DNA of 64,000 bases from Opitutaceae bacterium EW11. GTDB lineage: Bacteria > Verrucomicrobiota > Verrucomicrobiia > Opitutales > Opitutaceae. The notes beneath the pieces were generated by a model. The model made no database searches. It saw nothing but the letters and a program-made list of their open reading frames with translations, and was not told the DNA's origin. The translations under genes were made by a program, and so were the position numbers. The stretch covers positions 310,001 through 374,000 of the forward strand of contig QAYY01000002.1 in NCBI GenBank assembly GCA_003054665.1, given 5' to 3'. This document shows positions 27,963 through 36,786 of the stretch, in pieces (positions within the stretch are counted from its first letter, which is position 1; the number at the start of each line of letters is the position of its first letter).

Positions 27963-30749
27963 ATGTCACAGACAGAACGTACCGCATTTCTCGGCGCCTC
28001 CGGTTTGCGCCTTGCAGCGGTGGGGCTGTTGGCCGCCGCCTCCACCTGGACGGCCAGCGCTCAGACCACCGAGACCACCAGCGACACCACTCAAAAATCG
28101 GACGCAGGCACCGCGGAGGAAACCGTAGTCCTGGACAAGTTTCTCGTCGAAAGCAGCTTCAGGGGAAGCCTCGCGGCTGCGGCTCAGATCAAACAGGCGA
28201 CACCGGCCATTGCGGAGGTGATCGCGGCGGAGGACATCGGAAAACTTCCCGATGTCAGCATCGCCGATTCGCTCAGCCGGCTCACCGGACTTGCCACGCA
28301 GCGGCTCAACGGTCGCAGCCAGTCCATCGCTGTCCGCGGCCTCACCGCCGATTTCACCACGGGTCTCCTCAACGGACGCGAACAGGTCAGCACGGGAAGC
28401 AACCGCGCCGTCGAGTTCGACCAGTATCCGTCGGAGCTGCTCAGCGGCGTCGTGGTGTACAAGACGACCCAGGCCGATCTCGTCGGCCAGGGACTCGCTG
28501 GCACGATCGACCTCCGCACCGTGCGCCCGTTGACGCAGGGGCGCCGCACGATCGCGGCCAACGCCTATTACGATTTCACCGGCTATTCGCCGCTGAATCC
28601 GGACTCCGATCGCTACGGCATCCGCTACGCGGCGTCGTACATCGACCAATACGACGACGGGAAACTCGGCATTGCGGTGGGCTACGCGCACGCCGACATT
28701 CCCGGCCAGGGCAAACAGTGGAATGCCTGGGGCTATCCCAACGTGGGTGCGAGCGTGGATTCCACCCAGCCCTACGTCTTGGGCGGCGCCAAGCCGTTCG
28801 TTCGTTCCAGTTCGCTCAAGCGCGACGGCTACATGGCGGTGATCGAATACAAGCCGACCGCCTACGTTCACTCCACGATCGACCTCTATTATTCGAAGTT
28901 CGACGAGACGCAGCGCCTGCGCGGCATCGAGATCCCGCTCTTCTGGAGTTCCGCCCAGCTGCAACCGGGCTTCACCGTTGAGGATGGTCTGATTACGAAG
29001 GGAACGTTCAACAACGTCTTCGGCGTCGTCCGCAACGACATCACGGTGTACAAAAACGACGTCTACGCCGCGGGCTGGAATCTCGTTCTGGGCGACGGCT
29101 CGGGTTGGACCACCACGGCCGACCTGAACTACTCCAAGATCAAGCGGAAGCAGACTGTGCTGGAAACCTACTCCGGCACGGCGGCCAACCAGGTCGGCAC
29201 GCCCGACACGATCGCGTATTCGCTGGAAGGCGGCACGGGCGCGAAGTTCACCCCGACGCTCGACTACACGAGCACGAGCCTGCTTCGGCTCGGCAGTCCG
29301 CAAGGCTGGGGCGGCGACGTCGTTCCCGGCGGCCAGGCAGGCTACCTCAAATCGCCGACGGCCAAGGATGAGATGGGGCAGGTGAAGCTGATGACCAAAC
29401 ACGACCTGCCGCGGATCTTCAGCAGCGTCGAAATCGGCGGCATGTATTCCGACCGCTACAAGTCCGAGAAGGAAGACGGCTATTACCTCGCGCTCGCGAA
29501 CGGCGCCTCGTCCGCCCCGCTTCCGACCAGTGTCGGCGTGACGGACCTCAGTTTCATCGGCATCAAGGGCATGGCCAGCTACGATCCGGTGGCGGCGCTC
29601 GACAGCGGGATCTATTCCCGTATCCGCAATCCGAATGCCGACGTCGTCTCCTCCGACTGGAAGGTGGAGGAAAAGGTGGCGCTGGCGTTCGTCCAGGCGA
29701 ACATCGACCAGAAGGTCGGAACGATTCCGATGACCGGCAACGTCGGCTTCCAGATCGTCCACACCGACCAGTCGTCGCGCGGTCTTTCCGCCACCGGCGT
29801 GGGCAATTACGCGCGTTACGTCCCCGTGTCGGGCGGCACGAAGTACTGGGATTTCCTGCCGAGCATGAACCTCACGTTCCATGTCGGCGAAAACCGCTAC
29901 GTCCGTTTCAGCGCGTCGCGGCAGATGGCTCGCCAGCGCATGGCCGACATGCGGGCCGGAAAGAACTTCGGCTACAACATCGCCAAAGCCACTTCCACCG
30001 ATCCGCTGGACGGTCCATGGACTTCGTCGGGCGGCAATCCGGAACTGAAACCCTGGCGTGCAAATTCCATCGACGTGGCTTTCGAGCAGTACTTCCGGGA
30101 CAACATGGGTTATTTCGCGCTCTCCGGCTTCTTCAAGGACCTGAGGACGTACACCTACACCCAGACTGATGTCGCCGACTTCACCGGTTATCCGTACGAC
30201 GGACCGGCCCCGGCGATCTTCCAGGGCTCGGTGAGCCGTCCGACCAACGGCGACGGCGGCAAGCTGAAGGGTCTCGAGGCGACGCTCTCGTTGCCCAGCG
30301 AACTGATCAACAGCTCGATCAAGGGCTTCGGCCTGATCCTCGGCGGTTCGTACACCGAGAGTTCGATCGAACCGTACGGTCCCGGCTCCGGCACCACGCC
30401 CATTCCGGGTCTCTCCCGGAAGATCGCGAGCGCCACATTCTACTACGAACATGCCGGTTTCTCGGCGCGCATCAGCGACCGCTATCGGTCGGAGTATCGA
30501 GGAAACATCTACACGTTCGGCCCGCGCGGAGAGAACTACCGGACGATCCGGCCCGAGAACGTGGTGGACGCCCAGATCAGCTACACCATCCGCTCGGGGA
30601 GCCTGAAGGGCGTGACGTTCATCGTCACGGCGAACAACCTGACGGACGAGCCGCTCGTCACCGAGCAGAGCGAGACCGACTCCCGTCTCGTGGTGGACTA
30701 CCAATCCTACGGACCGACGTATTCAGCGGGCGTGTCCTACCGCTTCTGA
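27963..30749 (+). CDS. TonB-dependent outer-membrane receptor (Xanthomonas/Caulobacter type)
   Basis: The 928-residue outer-membrane transporter has a signal peptide (about 34 residues, ending ASAQ), a short Thr-rich linker and a TonB-box-like segment (about 52-62, EETVVLDKFLVE). A plug domain follows (about 70-190: AEVIAAEDIGKLPDVSIADSLSRLTG, SIAVRGLTADF, VEFDQYPSELLSGVVVYKT, GLAGTIDLRT), then a 22-strand-type barrel ending in an aromatic (YSAGVSYRF). The plug wording is that of the Xanthomonas/Caulobacter receptor group, which imports oligosaccharides. Given the amylase, MalQ and MFS neighbours, the cargo is probably maltodextrin. A terminator follows 26 bases after the stop. Confidence 0.95.
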   Translation: MSQTERTAFLGASGLRLAAVGLLAAASTWTASAQTTETTSDTTQKSDAGTAEETVVLDKFLVESSFRGSLAAAAQIKQATPAIAEVIAAEDIGKLPDVSIADSLSRLTGLATQRLNGRSQSIAVRGLTADFTTGLLNGREQVSTGSNRAVEFDQYPSELLSGVVVYKTTQADLVGQGLAGTIDLRTVRPLTQGRRTIAANAYYDFTGYSPLNPDSDRYGIRYAASYIDQYDDGKLGIAVGYAHADIPGQGKQWNAWGYPNVGASVDSTQPYVLGGAKPFVRSSSLKRDGYMAVIEYKPTAYVHSTIDLYYSKFDETQRLRGIEIPLFWSSAQLQPGFTVEDGLITKGTFNNVFGVVRNDITVYKNDVYAAGWNLVLGDGSGWTTTADLNYSKIKRKQTVLETYSGTAANQVGTPDTIAYSLEGGTGAKFTPTLDYTSTSLLRLGSPQGWGGDVVPGGQAGYLKSPTAKDEMGQVKLMTKHDLPRIFSSVEIGGMYSDRYKSEKEDGYYLALANGASSAPLPTSVGVTDLSFIGIKGMASYDPVAALDSGIYSRIRNPNADVVSSDWKVEEKVALAFVQANIDQKVGTIPMTGNVGFQIVHTDQSSRGLSATGVGNYARYVPVSGGTKYWDFLPSMNLTFHVGENRYVRFSASRQMARQRMADMRAGKNFGYNIAKATSTDPLDGPWTSSGGNPELKPWRANSIDVAFEQYFRDNMGYFALSGFFKDLRTYTYTQTDVADFTGYPYDGPAPAIFQGSVSRPTNGDGGKLKGLEATLSLPSELINSSIKGFGLILGGSYTESSIEPYGPGSGTTPIPGLSRKIASATFYYEHAGFSARISDRYRSEYRGNIYTFGPRGENYRTIRPENVVDAQISYTIRSGSLKGVTFIVTANNLTDEPLVTEQSETDSRLVVDYQSYGPTYSAGVSYRF

Positions 30750-30774
30750 CCTTCCCTTCGCTGGGAAAATCGTT

Positions 30775-30806
30775 TCCGGCGCCCGACTCGGGCGCCGGAG
30801 AATTTT
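30775..30806 (+). terminator. Terminator of the TonB receptor gene
   Basis: A 10-bp perfect stem (30775-30784 with 30790-30799) with a 5-base loop is followed by GAATTTT. The flank on the other side (AAAATCGTT) could allow some action on the opposite strand as well. Confidence 0.75.
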
Positions 30807-30810
30807 GAAT

Positions 30811-30900
30811 TTGGAAGTTGGTAGTTGGTGGCACCCTTCTCGTGCCCAGGCCTTCCCGCACGGCCGCCGCCATCAACTTCCAATTCCCAACTTCCAACTT
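30811..30900. repeat. Short purine-rich repeats in inverted halves
   Basis: TTGGAAGTTGG at 30811-30821 has an exact inverted copy CCAACTTCCAA at 30887-30897, and a 10-bp copy at 30874-30883. Both halves look like degenerate tandem units of TTGGAAG. The element sits between the receptor terminator and the end of the convergent AraC gene. Confidence 0.65.
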
Positions 30901-30922
30901 CTCCGCGGCGCAGCCGCGGCCC

Positions 30923-31909
30923 TCACACCGCTTTTGCCGTGCCTGGGCTGTAGTCGACGCGGTCGAAGTAGATCGTCTTGGGCTTGGCCTCGGGCTTGCG
31001 GCGCTCGGCGTCGATCCGCTCGCGGAAACCCTGCGGCGTCTCGCCGGTATGTTTCCGGAAAATACGCGCGAAGTAGGCCGGGTCGGTGAAGCCGCTGGCG
31101 TACGCCACTTCGGAAATATAGAGCGGCGTGGACTGCAGCGCGACGACGGCGCCCTCGATCCGCAGCCGCTGGATGTAGTGGATCAGGCGCTCGCCCGTTT
31201 GGCGGTGGAAGAGGTTGGACAGGTAATCCGGTGAGCACTGCAGGCTCTCTGCGATCTTCTTCACGTTCAGCTCGGGGTTGGCGATCTGCTCCCGGACGAG
31301 CCACTTCACCTTGAAGATCTTGCCGACGTCGGCGTTGAGGCTGCTGCTGCCGGTCTCGATCGAATTCTGGATCATGCCGAAGAAGGCGCCGATCAGCCCC
31401 TTCAGGACCGTCTCGCGCGCGGCGGCGTGCTGGTGAAACGTGTGCACGATGTTCGTCGCGAGCATTTCGAAGACGTCGAGATTCGGAGCGTCGAAGAACT
31501 GGATGACCTCGATGTCCGGTTTGCCCGGCGACACTTCCTTCGCGAGGTGGGTGCTCAGGGTGTGGCTGTAGAGGCCGATGACGATGTTGCGGAATGGCTG
31601 ATTGCCTTCCGGAAACACGGTTTCGCCGTGCGGCTGTCCTGCCGGGATGATCGCGACCTCGCCCGGCATGAGGTCGAACTTCTCGTCAGGGAGGGCGAAC
31701 TCCGTCCGGCCCTGAAGCTGAAGGAAGATCTCCGGCTTGTAGTGGAAATGCATGCCCCGGTGCGTCTGCATCAGGGATCGTTCGGTGGGAATCCGAAGCC
31801 GGAGCTGGCCCCGCTCGGCTCTCTTGATCGCGGCGGAAAGCGCATCCCGCATTTCCGCGCGGTGGTGACACTGCAGCGTGTTCGGGAAATCTAAGAAATG
31901 TCCGCTCAT
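30923..31909 (-). CDS. AraC-family transcriptional regulator with cupin sensor domain
   Basis: The 328-residue regulator has an N-terminal cupin-like ligand domain (about 45-125: HFHYKPEIFLQLQGRTEFALP, DLMPGEVAIIPAGQPHGE), a helical linker and a C-terminal double helix-turn-helix (about 220-305: NVKKIAESLQCSPDYLSNLFHRQTG; ISEVAYASGFTDPAYFARIFRKHTGETPQGFRE). The family usually senses sugars or their derivatives. It is convergent with the TonB receptor and so may control the maltodextrin locus, but a distant target cannot be excluded. I used the ATG at 31909; 27 codons of open frame lie upstream without domain similarity. Confidence 0.9.
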   Translation of the reverse strand: MSGHFLDFPNTLQCHHRAEMRDALSAAIKRAERGQLRLRIPTERSLMQTHRGMHFHYKPEIFLQLQGRTEFALPDEKFDLMPGEVAIIPAGQPHGETVFPEGNQPFRNIVIGLYSHTLSTHLAKEVSPGKPDIEVIQFFDAPNLDVFEMLATNIVHTFHQHAAARETVLKGLIGAFFGMIQNSIETGSSSLNADVGKIFKVKWLVREQIANPELNVKKIAESLQCSPDYLSNLFHRQTGERLIHYIQRLRIEGAVVALQSTPLYISEVAYASGFTDPAYFARIFRKHTGETPQGFRERIDAERRKPEAKPKTIYFDRVDYSPGTAKAV

Positions 31910-32065
31910 GGGGGGGATTCGGGTCCGGCGGAGAGCATCCCGCCGGGTGGGGTGTGGCCCGTACACTAGTCGCAGCGCGGCTGCGCGCAAACGCCAACCT
32001 GCAGGTTCTTGCCGGACCTAGGTTTTGTCCTAGAGATCGCGGTTTTCGCCGTCCGGCCGCCGAGG

Positions 32066-32929
32066 TTAGCTAGTCACGGAGGAGGCGCGCGAACGCACCC
32101 CGGTCATGAGCCAGACCAGGGCGAGCCCGGCGTACAAGGCAATCAGTCCGGCGGTCTCGTGCAGCAGCGAGTAGTGGTTCGGAAAACGCGGGGCGAGCAG
32201 CACGATCGCGGAGATCCGGAGGAAGTTGAAGACGAATGCGACCGCCACGCAGAGCGGAAGGAGAAGCAGGTAACGCCACCAACGCGCCCGGCGGTAGAGC
32301 AGCAGGATGGTTCCGAGAAGCAGGCTCGAAGTGATCAGGCCGAAGCCGTTGCACTCGGTGGCGACGACAAAGCTCTGCTTGTCCGTCACGAGCAGCAGCT
32401 TGATTTCCGGGTAGCGGTTGACCACCAGCTGCGACGCCAGACCGACCGATTTGAGGAATCGCGCCGCCTCGATGCCGGCCATCTGGCGCAACGGCCAGTC
32501 GAGCACCGGGAACAGCAGCACGCAGAGAATGAACAGCGCAAAAACGCTCAGCAGCGGAAAGGTCCGGCGGAAGGCCTGTCCGCCGTACACGTAGTTCACC
32601 GCCGCTGCGGCGGCCGCAGCGAGACCGGCCAGGATCAGGATCGGCGTTTTCAGGAAAATCGCCCCCGCGGCGAGCGCGTAGGAGGCGAGAAACCAGCCTA
32701 GGGTCGTGTTCGAGAGCTGGAGGTTCACGCGCAGTGCGTGGCGTTTTTCCCAAGCGATCCACGCGCCGGCGAGGATCAGGATGAGCGCGGATTGCTTCAA
32801 CTGTTCGCGGGCGAACGCCTGGGAGGCGAGCCAGCGCGCCGCGGGCCAGAACACGACGCCGGTGATGAGGAGCAGCGCCACGGCGTAGGCCATGTCTTTG
32901 CGGCGCGAAGCGGCGGGAGCCGGAACCAT
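32066..32929 (-). CDS. Exosortase-family membrane cysteine transpeptidase
   Basis: The 287-residue protein has about seven or eight hydrophobic segments. The exosortase catalytic triad is present in the right order and spacing: C193 in VATECNGFGLI, R238 in FVFNFLRISAIVLL and H257 in SLLHETAGLI. Exosortases cut and transfer proteins with a C-terminal PEP-CTERM signal during export. There is no fused C-terminal EpsI-like domain, and no exopolysaccharide genes sit beside it, so it is a stand-alone enzyme here. A PEP-CTERM protein is encoded 4.2 kb away (37145-38152) and is a possible substrate. I used the ATG at 32929; a TTG at 32965 would add twelve residues. Confidence 0.9.
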   Translation of the reverse strand: MVPAPAASRRKDMAYAVALLLITGVVFWPAARWLASQAFAREQLKQSALILILAGAWIAWEKRHALRVNLQLSNTTLGWFLASYALAAGAIFLKTPILILAGLAAAAAAAVNYVYGGQAFRRTFPLLSVFALFILCVLLFPVLDWPLRQMAGIEAARFLKSVGLASQLVVNRYPEIKLLLVTDKQSFVVATECNGFGLITSSLLLGTILLLYRRARWWRYLLLLPLCVAVAFVFNFLRISAIVLLAPRFPNHYSLLHETAGLIALYAGLALVWLMTGVRSRASSVTS

Positions 32930-33076
32930 GGTGGCGAACGGTAGGAGGCGGGTGCGACCGGTCAATGCGATTGGCCCGTTGGCATTTGCCCTCGCATCCT
33001 CGCGCAGGCGGCGCTTGGAATCGCGCCATGCCCCGGCCAGGCCGGGGCGCGCTCAACCCTCGGCTCTCCTTCTGCC

Positions 33077-33331
33077 ATGCCTGACAACAACCCGGACCGG
33101 CCCCTTTCCACCGGGGAGTGGGTCGTCACCCTCCTCGTGCTCATGATCCCACTGGTGAACTTCGTGATGTATTTCGTTTGGGCGTTTGCCGACGGGAACG
33201 TCAATCGCCGCAATTTCTGTCGCGCTCAGCTGATCATCATGGCTGTCGCGCTCGGCCTGGTGCTCGTGATCGGAATAGCCGTGCTGCTTTTCGGCGGCAT
33301 CGCCGCGGCGGTTGCCGGCGCGCATCATTGA
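33077..33331 (+). CDS. Small two-helix membrane protein
   Basis: This 84-residue protein has two hydrophobic helices (about 15-36, VVTLLVLMIPLVNFVMYFVWAF, and 53-80, IIMAVALGLVLVIGIAVLLFGG), separated by a polar loop ADGNVNRRNFCRAQ. Small proteins of this shape (GEW...IPLVN.vm...WAF) occur widely in bacteria without a known role. The start is the ATG at 33077. It is divergent from the exosortase gene, and an 8-bp hairpin (33030-33048) lies between them. It is convergent with the next small gene. Confidence 0.72.
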   Translation: MPDNNPDRPLSTGEWVVTLLVLMIPLVNFVMYFVWAFADGNVNRRNFCRAQLIIMAVALGLVLVIGIAVLLFGGIAAAVAGAHH

Positions 33332-33380
33332 GCGTCGACCGGACGTGTTTCGGCGCCGCAAACGCGACGCCGAGCGGCTC

Positions 33381-33602
33381 CTAGCGCAACTCCAAGGCGC
33401 GCTCGGGCGCTTCCACCGATTGCGAGACCATCGCCTCCGCGACTTTCCGGCAGATCTCGAAGCTCGGGTAGCTCGGATCCGCGGCGAGCTCCTTGCCCCG
33501 CGCAATTACGTCCTGACGCAGCGGCGAAGTTGCCGGCCGATTCACGTACGCAAGACGGGAGGGCGGGACCGGCAGCGGGCGATCTGATATGCGCGGCGTC
33601 AT
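33381..33602 (-). CDS. Small hypothetical protein
   Basis: This 73-residue protein is not one I recognise. It has a Pro/Arg-rich N-terminus and a helical C-terminal half (LRQDVIARGKELAADPSYPSFEICRKVAEAMV) that reads like real protein. There is no signal peptide or membrane segment. I used the ATG at 33602; a start at 33653 would add 17 residues of doubtful sequence. Upstream DNA is A+T-rich (33603-33660), which fits a promoter. Its size recalls antitoxin-like small proteins, but no toxin gene is next to it. Confidence 0.5.
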   Translation of the reverse strand: MTPRISDRPLPVPPSRLAYVNRPATSPLRQDVIARGKELAADPSYPSFEICRKVAEAMVSQSVEAPERALELR

Positions 33603-33681
33603 GAGTGTTTGATAACTTTTTATCGGGTCGTTCGGCTCTTTTCTGAACCTCACATTTTCTTCAAATCCCCCGGCTCGATTG

Positions 33682-33728
33682 TAGGGAAAAATCCGACGGC
33701 TGTATCCACGGCGCGTGGATTTTCCCTA
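33682..33728. promoter_or_regulatory. Nested inverted repeats that can form alternative hairpins
   Basis: The outer arms TAGGGAAAAATCC (33682-33694) and GGATTTTCCCTA (33717-33728) pair with one bulge. The inner arms ATCCACG (33704-33710) and CGTGGAT (33714-33720) pair perfectly with a 3-base loop, and they overlap the right outer arm. The two structures exclude each other in part. The element ends 66 bases before the esterase start. Confidence 0.55.
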
Positions 33729-33794
33729 GGGCCGCGTCGCTGGTCTCGACGCGTCGCCAGTTGCTCCTCCGGCGAGGCATGGCAGGTTGGGCGG

Positions 33795-34661
33795 GTGAAC
33801 CCCTCGCGTTTTGTCCCCCTTCTCGGCCTGTTGGCCGTGTTCGCCGCGTCGTTGCCCGCCCAGAATCCGTTGACCGTGCCGCTGTGGCCCGACGGCGCTC
33901 CCGGATCCGAAGCCAGGAAGTCCGAGCCCGAGCAGGCCCGGGACTACTGGGTGAAGAACATCCACAATCCGTCGATCACGGTTTTTCTTCCGCCGAAGGA
34001 AAAAGCCACGGGCGCGGCGGTTGTGATCTGTCCCGGCGGCGGTCACCGGGAATTGGTTTTCAACGCCGAGGGCGTGGAGGCCGCCCAGTTTTTCAACAGC
34101 ATCGGTGTCGCCGCGTTTGCGCTGAAGTACCGTTTGGCGCGGGAGCCCGGGTCGCCGTACCAGGTGGAGCGGGAGGCTCCGGAGGATGCCCGCCGCGCGA
34201 TTCGCGTGATCCGCAGCCGGGCGAAGGAGTGGGGCGTCGACCCGCGCCGCGTCGGCATCGTCGGCTTTTCCGCCGGGGGTGAAGTTGCCGCGATGGTTTC
34301 CTACCGACCGGCGCCCGCTCCTTCGGGCCGCGCCGACGAGATCGACCGCCTCGATGCGCGGCCGGATTTCGACATCTACATCTATCCGGGGCCGCTCGGT
34401 TTCCCTGAAAAGATCTCCTCCCAAGCCCCTCCGGCGTTTTTCCTTGCCGCGGTGCACGACGACGCGACCACCGTGATCTCGCGCATGCTGGAGGTGTACC
34501 GGGCCGCGAACGTCCCGGTGGAAGTCCACCTCTACGCGCAGGGCGCCCATGCCTTCAACATGGGGCACCGCTCGGAGTTCATCTCGCTGCGAAACTGGTC
34601 CAATCGCGTCGCTGATTGGATGCTGGATGAGGGGCTGCTTCGACCGTCGCCGGCAAAGTGA
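33795..34661 (+). CDS. Secreted alpha/beta-hydrolase, esterase-like (BD-FAE/acetylxylan-esterase type)
   Basis: The 288-residue protein has a signal peptide (about 20 residues, VNPSRFVPLLGLLAVFAASLPAQ) and an alpha/beta-hydrolase fold. The nucleophile S159 is in GFSAGGE, the oxyanion-hole segment is VVICPGGGHREL, the acid is probably D222 in AVHDDATT, and H252 is in QGAHAFNMG. The opening PLTVPLWPDGAPGSE...NPSITVFLPP is typical of carbohydrate-esterase-like proteins near glycan-degrading genes, so removal of acetyl or feruloyl groups is the best guess. I used the GTG at 33795, because it opens the signal peptide; the frame is open to 33609. Confidence 0.82.
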   Translation: MNPSRFVPLLGLLAVFAASLPAQNPLTVPLWPDGAPGSEARKSEPEQARDYWVKNIHNPSITVFLPPKEKATGAAVVICPGGGHRELVFNAEGVEAAQFFNSIGVAAFALKYRLAREPGSPYQVEREAPEDARRAIRVIRSRAKEWGVDPRRVGIVGFSAGGEVAAMVSYRPAPAPSGRADEIDRLDARPDFDIYIYPGPLGFPEKISSQAPPAFFLAAVHDDATTVISRMLEVYRAANVPVEVHLYAQGAHAFNMGHRSEFISLRNWSNRVADWMLDEGLLRPSPAK

Positions 34662-34976
34662 TACCTGTCGCGTTTGCCGGCGCCGCAGCCGTCGCGGCGG
34701 ACAGAGAGCGCGCGGAATTCCACCCCTCCCGCGCCATCCGCAGTTCCGGTTGGGCCGCGCCTATTGGACCGTACCACTGCAAATCCCAGCGCGCAGATCG
34801 CGCGCGCAAGGCGACAAGCTTCTGCTGGATGCGCCCGCCGGAGCCATGGGCGCCCGAGGCCTAGGGGGAGTCCGTCGTAGACAATTCGTGTCGCCCTGAA
34901 GATGCGTCGGCGGCGAAACGCACGGCCAAGTACGGACAAACCTCTGTGAACAGTCCGGCTCTCGGCTGGAAACCGT
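34662..34976. other. Intergenic region without visible features
   Basis: 315 bases between the esterase stop and the stop of the next, minus-strand gene. I see no gene, dyad or T-tailed hairpin. Confidence 0.55.
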
Positions 34977-35255
34977 CTACTCGTTGACCCCGCCGCAGCA
35001 GCAGCCGATCGACGCGAGCACGAGGAAAAGGACGCCGAGCCCCATCTCCTGGAACGGAAGCAACTGCGATCCGTACCGACCTGAGTCGCCATCGAGGTAG
35101 CAATGCAGCCCGATCGCGATCACGGACAGCCCCACGAGCGCAAGGATGCCTTTCCAGAGACCGGCCTTCGAATGAATACCCTTTTTGATGACGCGGACAA
35201 AAACGGCGATGACGAGTACGACAAAACCGAGCAGGATAAAATCTTCGCGAGACAT
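34977..35255 (-). CDS. Small membrane protein with C-terminal CCC motif
   Basis: This 92-residue protein is not recognised. It shows three hydrophobic segments (about 6-22 ILLGFVVLVIAVFVRVI, 34-50 KGILALVGLSVIAIGL, 70-86 MGLGVLFLVLASIGCCC). It ends with three consecutive cysteines followed by GGVNE. It starts with the ATG at 35255. The cysteine cluster could be acylated or bind metal, but nothing in the context supports either. Confidence 0.65.
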   Translation of the reverse strand: MSREDFILLGFVVLVIAVFVRVIKKGIHSKAGLWKGILALVGLSVIAIGLHCYLDGDSGRYGSQLLPFQEMGLGVLFLVLASIGCCCGGVNE

Positions 35256-35462
35256 GACTGAGGAAGCCGGCGGTTGGGGTAACGTCCGCGTCGGCAGCGG
35301 TCGGTGGGGGACTCAGAGTCCACGATGACGTTCCCGGACCGGCAACGCAAAATCTGGGCGCCTGCGAAAATATTCCGCCGAGGAAAATTGAACGTTATTC
35401 GCTCTGATGCGTCGGCGGCTTTCAGGGGCAGAAATGGCGCCCCCGCCGCCGGCCCGTATTCA

Positions 35463-35492
35463 CAAAAAAACCGCAATGCGCGGGCATTGCGG
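35463..35492 (-). terminator. Terminator of the coiled-coil membrane protein gene
   Basis: On the minus strand a perfect 9-bp stem (35484-35492 with 35471-35479, 4-base loop) runs straight into seven T residues (35470-35464). It is 25 bases past the stop at 35518. Confidence 0.92.
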
Positions 35493-35517
35493 CGAAGGAC
35501 GGACTCTCCGGCGCGGT

Positions 35518-36099
35518 CTACTTTTTCGGGCGCGGTTTCTGTAGGAGCGCGATGTCGCTCAAGGCCTTGTCGAGCTTGGCCTGAAGATCGGAGCATTGGG
35601 CTTTGGCATCGTTGGCCTGTTTTTGCAGGTTGGCCGCGGCGCTCTTCGCCTCCTCGTAAGCTTTTTGTAACGTTGCCAATGCGGCCTGCGTTTCGCCGGC
35701 TTGGCCTGCCAGCTGTGCGCACTTCGCGTTAGCCGCTTCGAGTTCCTTCCCGAGCTTCTCGGCGTTGGCCTTGGCTCCGGCGGACTGGTTTTCGAGGTCG
35801 GAGATATTGGCTTTGGCCGTGTCGAGTTGCTTCTGGAGACCGGCCGTGGCCGTCTTGGATTCCGAGAGCTGCTTCTCGACCTGCGCGGCGCCGGTTCGGG
35901 CGGCATCGAGGTCTTTCTGCAGTTGGGCGTTTTCGGACTTGGCCCGGGTCAACTGCGTCTGCGTATCCGTGAGCCGGACGTTTCCGTCGCGCGTTTTCGT
36001 CCAGAGAACGTAACTTACGACGGCAAGGGCGATGCAGAGCAGCCCGAGGAGGAGCGATGCGGGCGATTTTTTCGCCTGAGGCGTTGGGGTGTCACTCAT
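35518..36099 (-). CDS. Membrane-anchored coiled-coil protein
   Basis: The 193-residue protein has a short cytoplasmic N-terminus, one membrane helix (about 12-33, SPASLLLGLLCIALAVVSYV) and then an almost unbroken heptad coiled coil up to residue 185. The coil consists of repeated units such as LQKQLDTAKANISDLENQ and LQKQANDAKAQCSDLQAKLD, and ends KPRPKK. The composition (Ala, Lys, Gln, Glu) is tropomyosin-like. No enzymatic domain is present. It could be a spacer or envelope scaffold protein. The start is the ATG at 36099; the long open frame further upstream is the antisense of the next gene. A strong terminator follows. Confidence 0.78.
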   Translation of the reverse strand: MSDTPTPQAKKSPASLLLGLLCIALAVVSYVLWTKTRDGNVRLTDTQTQLTRAKSENAQLQKDLDAARTGAAQVEKQLSESKTATAGLQKQLDTAKANISDLENQSAGAKANAEKLGKELEAANAKCAQLAGQAGETQAALATLQKAYEEAKSAAANLQKQANDAKAQCSDLQAKLDKALSDIALLQKPRPKK

Positions 36100-36285
36100 A
36101 GCGAGTGGGAGTATACCTCCGAGGCGACCCACCGTAAAGCGGCGATTCCCGTTCCGCCGCCCGCTTTTCCTCCTGCACCGGCTGAGGCGCGCGCAGCGCC
36201 GAGTATCCGGCAAACCGTTACGCGTTGGCCGCGGGACTGCGTTCTTGCCCTTCACGTGCAGGACCGGGCAAGCTTGCCGGTCCTG

Positions 36286-36786
36286 ATGCCCAAGTCGTCG
36301 TCCAAACGCCGTTCCTCCAAGACCGCCGCTCCGGCTCCCTCCGCCCTGGCCCGGATGGTTCGCCGTCTCATCGGCGGTCTTTTTGAACCGGAACTGCCGG
36401 TGACCGAGTACCGCGGTCGCGGAAAATGCGATACGGAGGTCGCGGGCGTGAAGCATTTCCAGGCGGATCTGGAGGCGATTTGCGGCGGACGCACGGCGCG
36501 CTCGCAGAAATTGCCCGTCACCGCGCTGCTCCGGCCGGACGCCGAGGGCGAGTCGATGCGGGTCTTTGTCCAGGGCCGGGAGGTGGGGCAGCTCAAGCCC
36601 AAGGACGTGCGTTTTCTCGGGAAACAGCTCGACCAGGCCGATCTTGAGCCCTGCGCGCTGAAGGTGCCGGCGCTGATCGTTGGCGGAAAGCTGAAGCGCG
36701 GCGGCGAGACCGAGGACTTCGCGGTGCGCGTGTGCCTTCCGCCGCGCCCCGAAAAGAAGGCCGCATCGGACGAGGGAGTCGTCTGA
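36286..36786 (+). CDS. HIRAN-like domain protein
   Basis: In this 166-residue protein, after a basic Ser-rich start, residues 45-115 resemble a HIRAN domain (VAGVKHFQADLEAICGGR, then MRVFVQGREVGQLKPKDVRFLGKQL). In other proteins this domain recognises DNA ends or stalled forks. Here there is no fused nuclease or helicase. The match is by pattern only and the alternative is an unrelated OB-like fold. The ATG at 36286 begins the basic N-terminus, and the open frame upstream is antisense to the coiled-coil gene. It is divergent from that gene. Confidence 0.6.
   Translation: MPKSSSKRRSSKTAAPAPSALARMVRRLIGGLFEPELPVTEYRGRGKCDTEVAGVKHFQADLEAICGGRTARSQKLPVTALLRPDAEGESMRVFVQGREVGQLKPKDVRFLGKQLDQADLEPCALKVPALIVGGKLKRGGETEDFAVRVCLPPRPEKKAASDEGVV

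Noticed and set aside
27966..30704. 912-codon open frame antisense to the TonB receptor
   Set aside because: The sense strand encodes a full receptor with signal peptide and C-terminal aromatic. The antisense product shows no motif.
33655..33690. tRNA-like TTCAAATCCC string
   Set aside because: No T-arm or acceptor stem can be formed around it.
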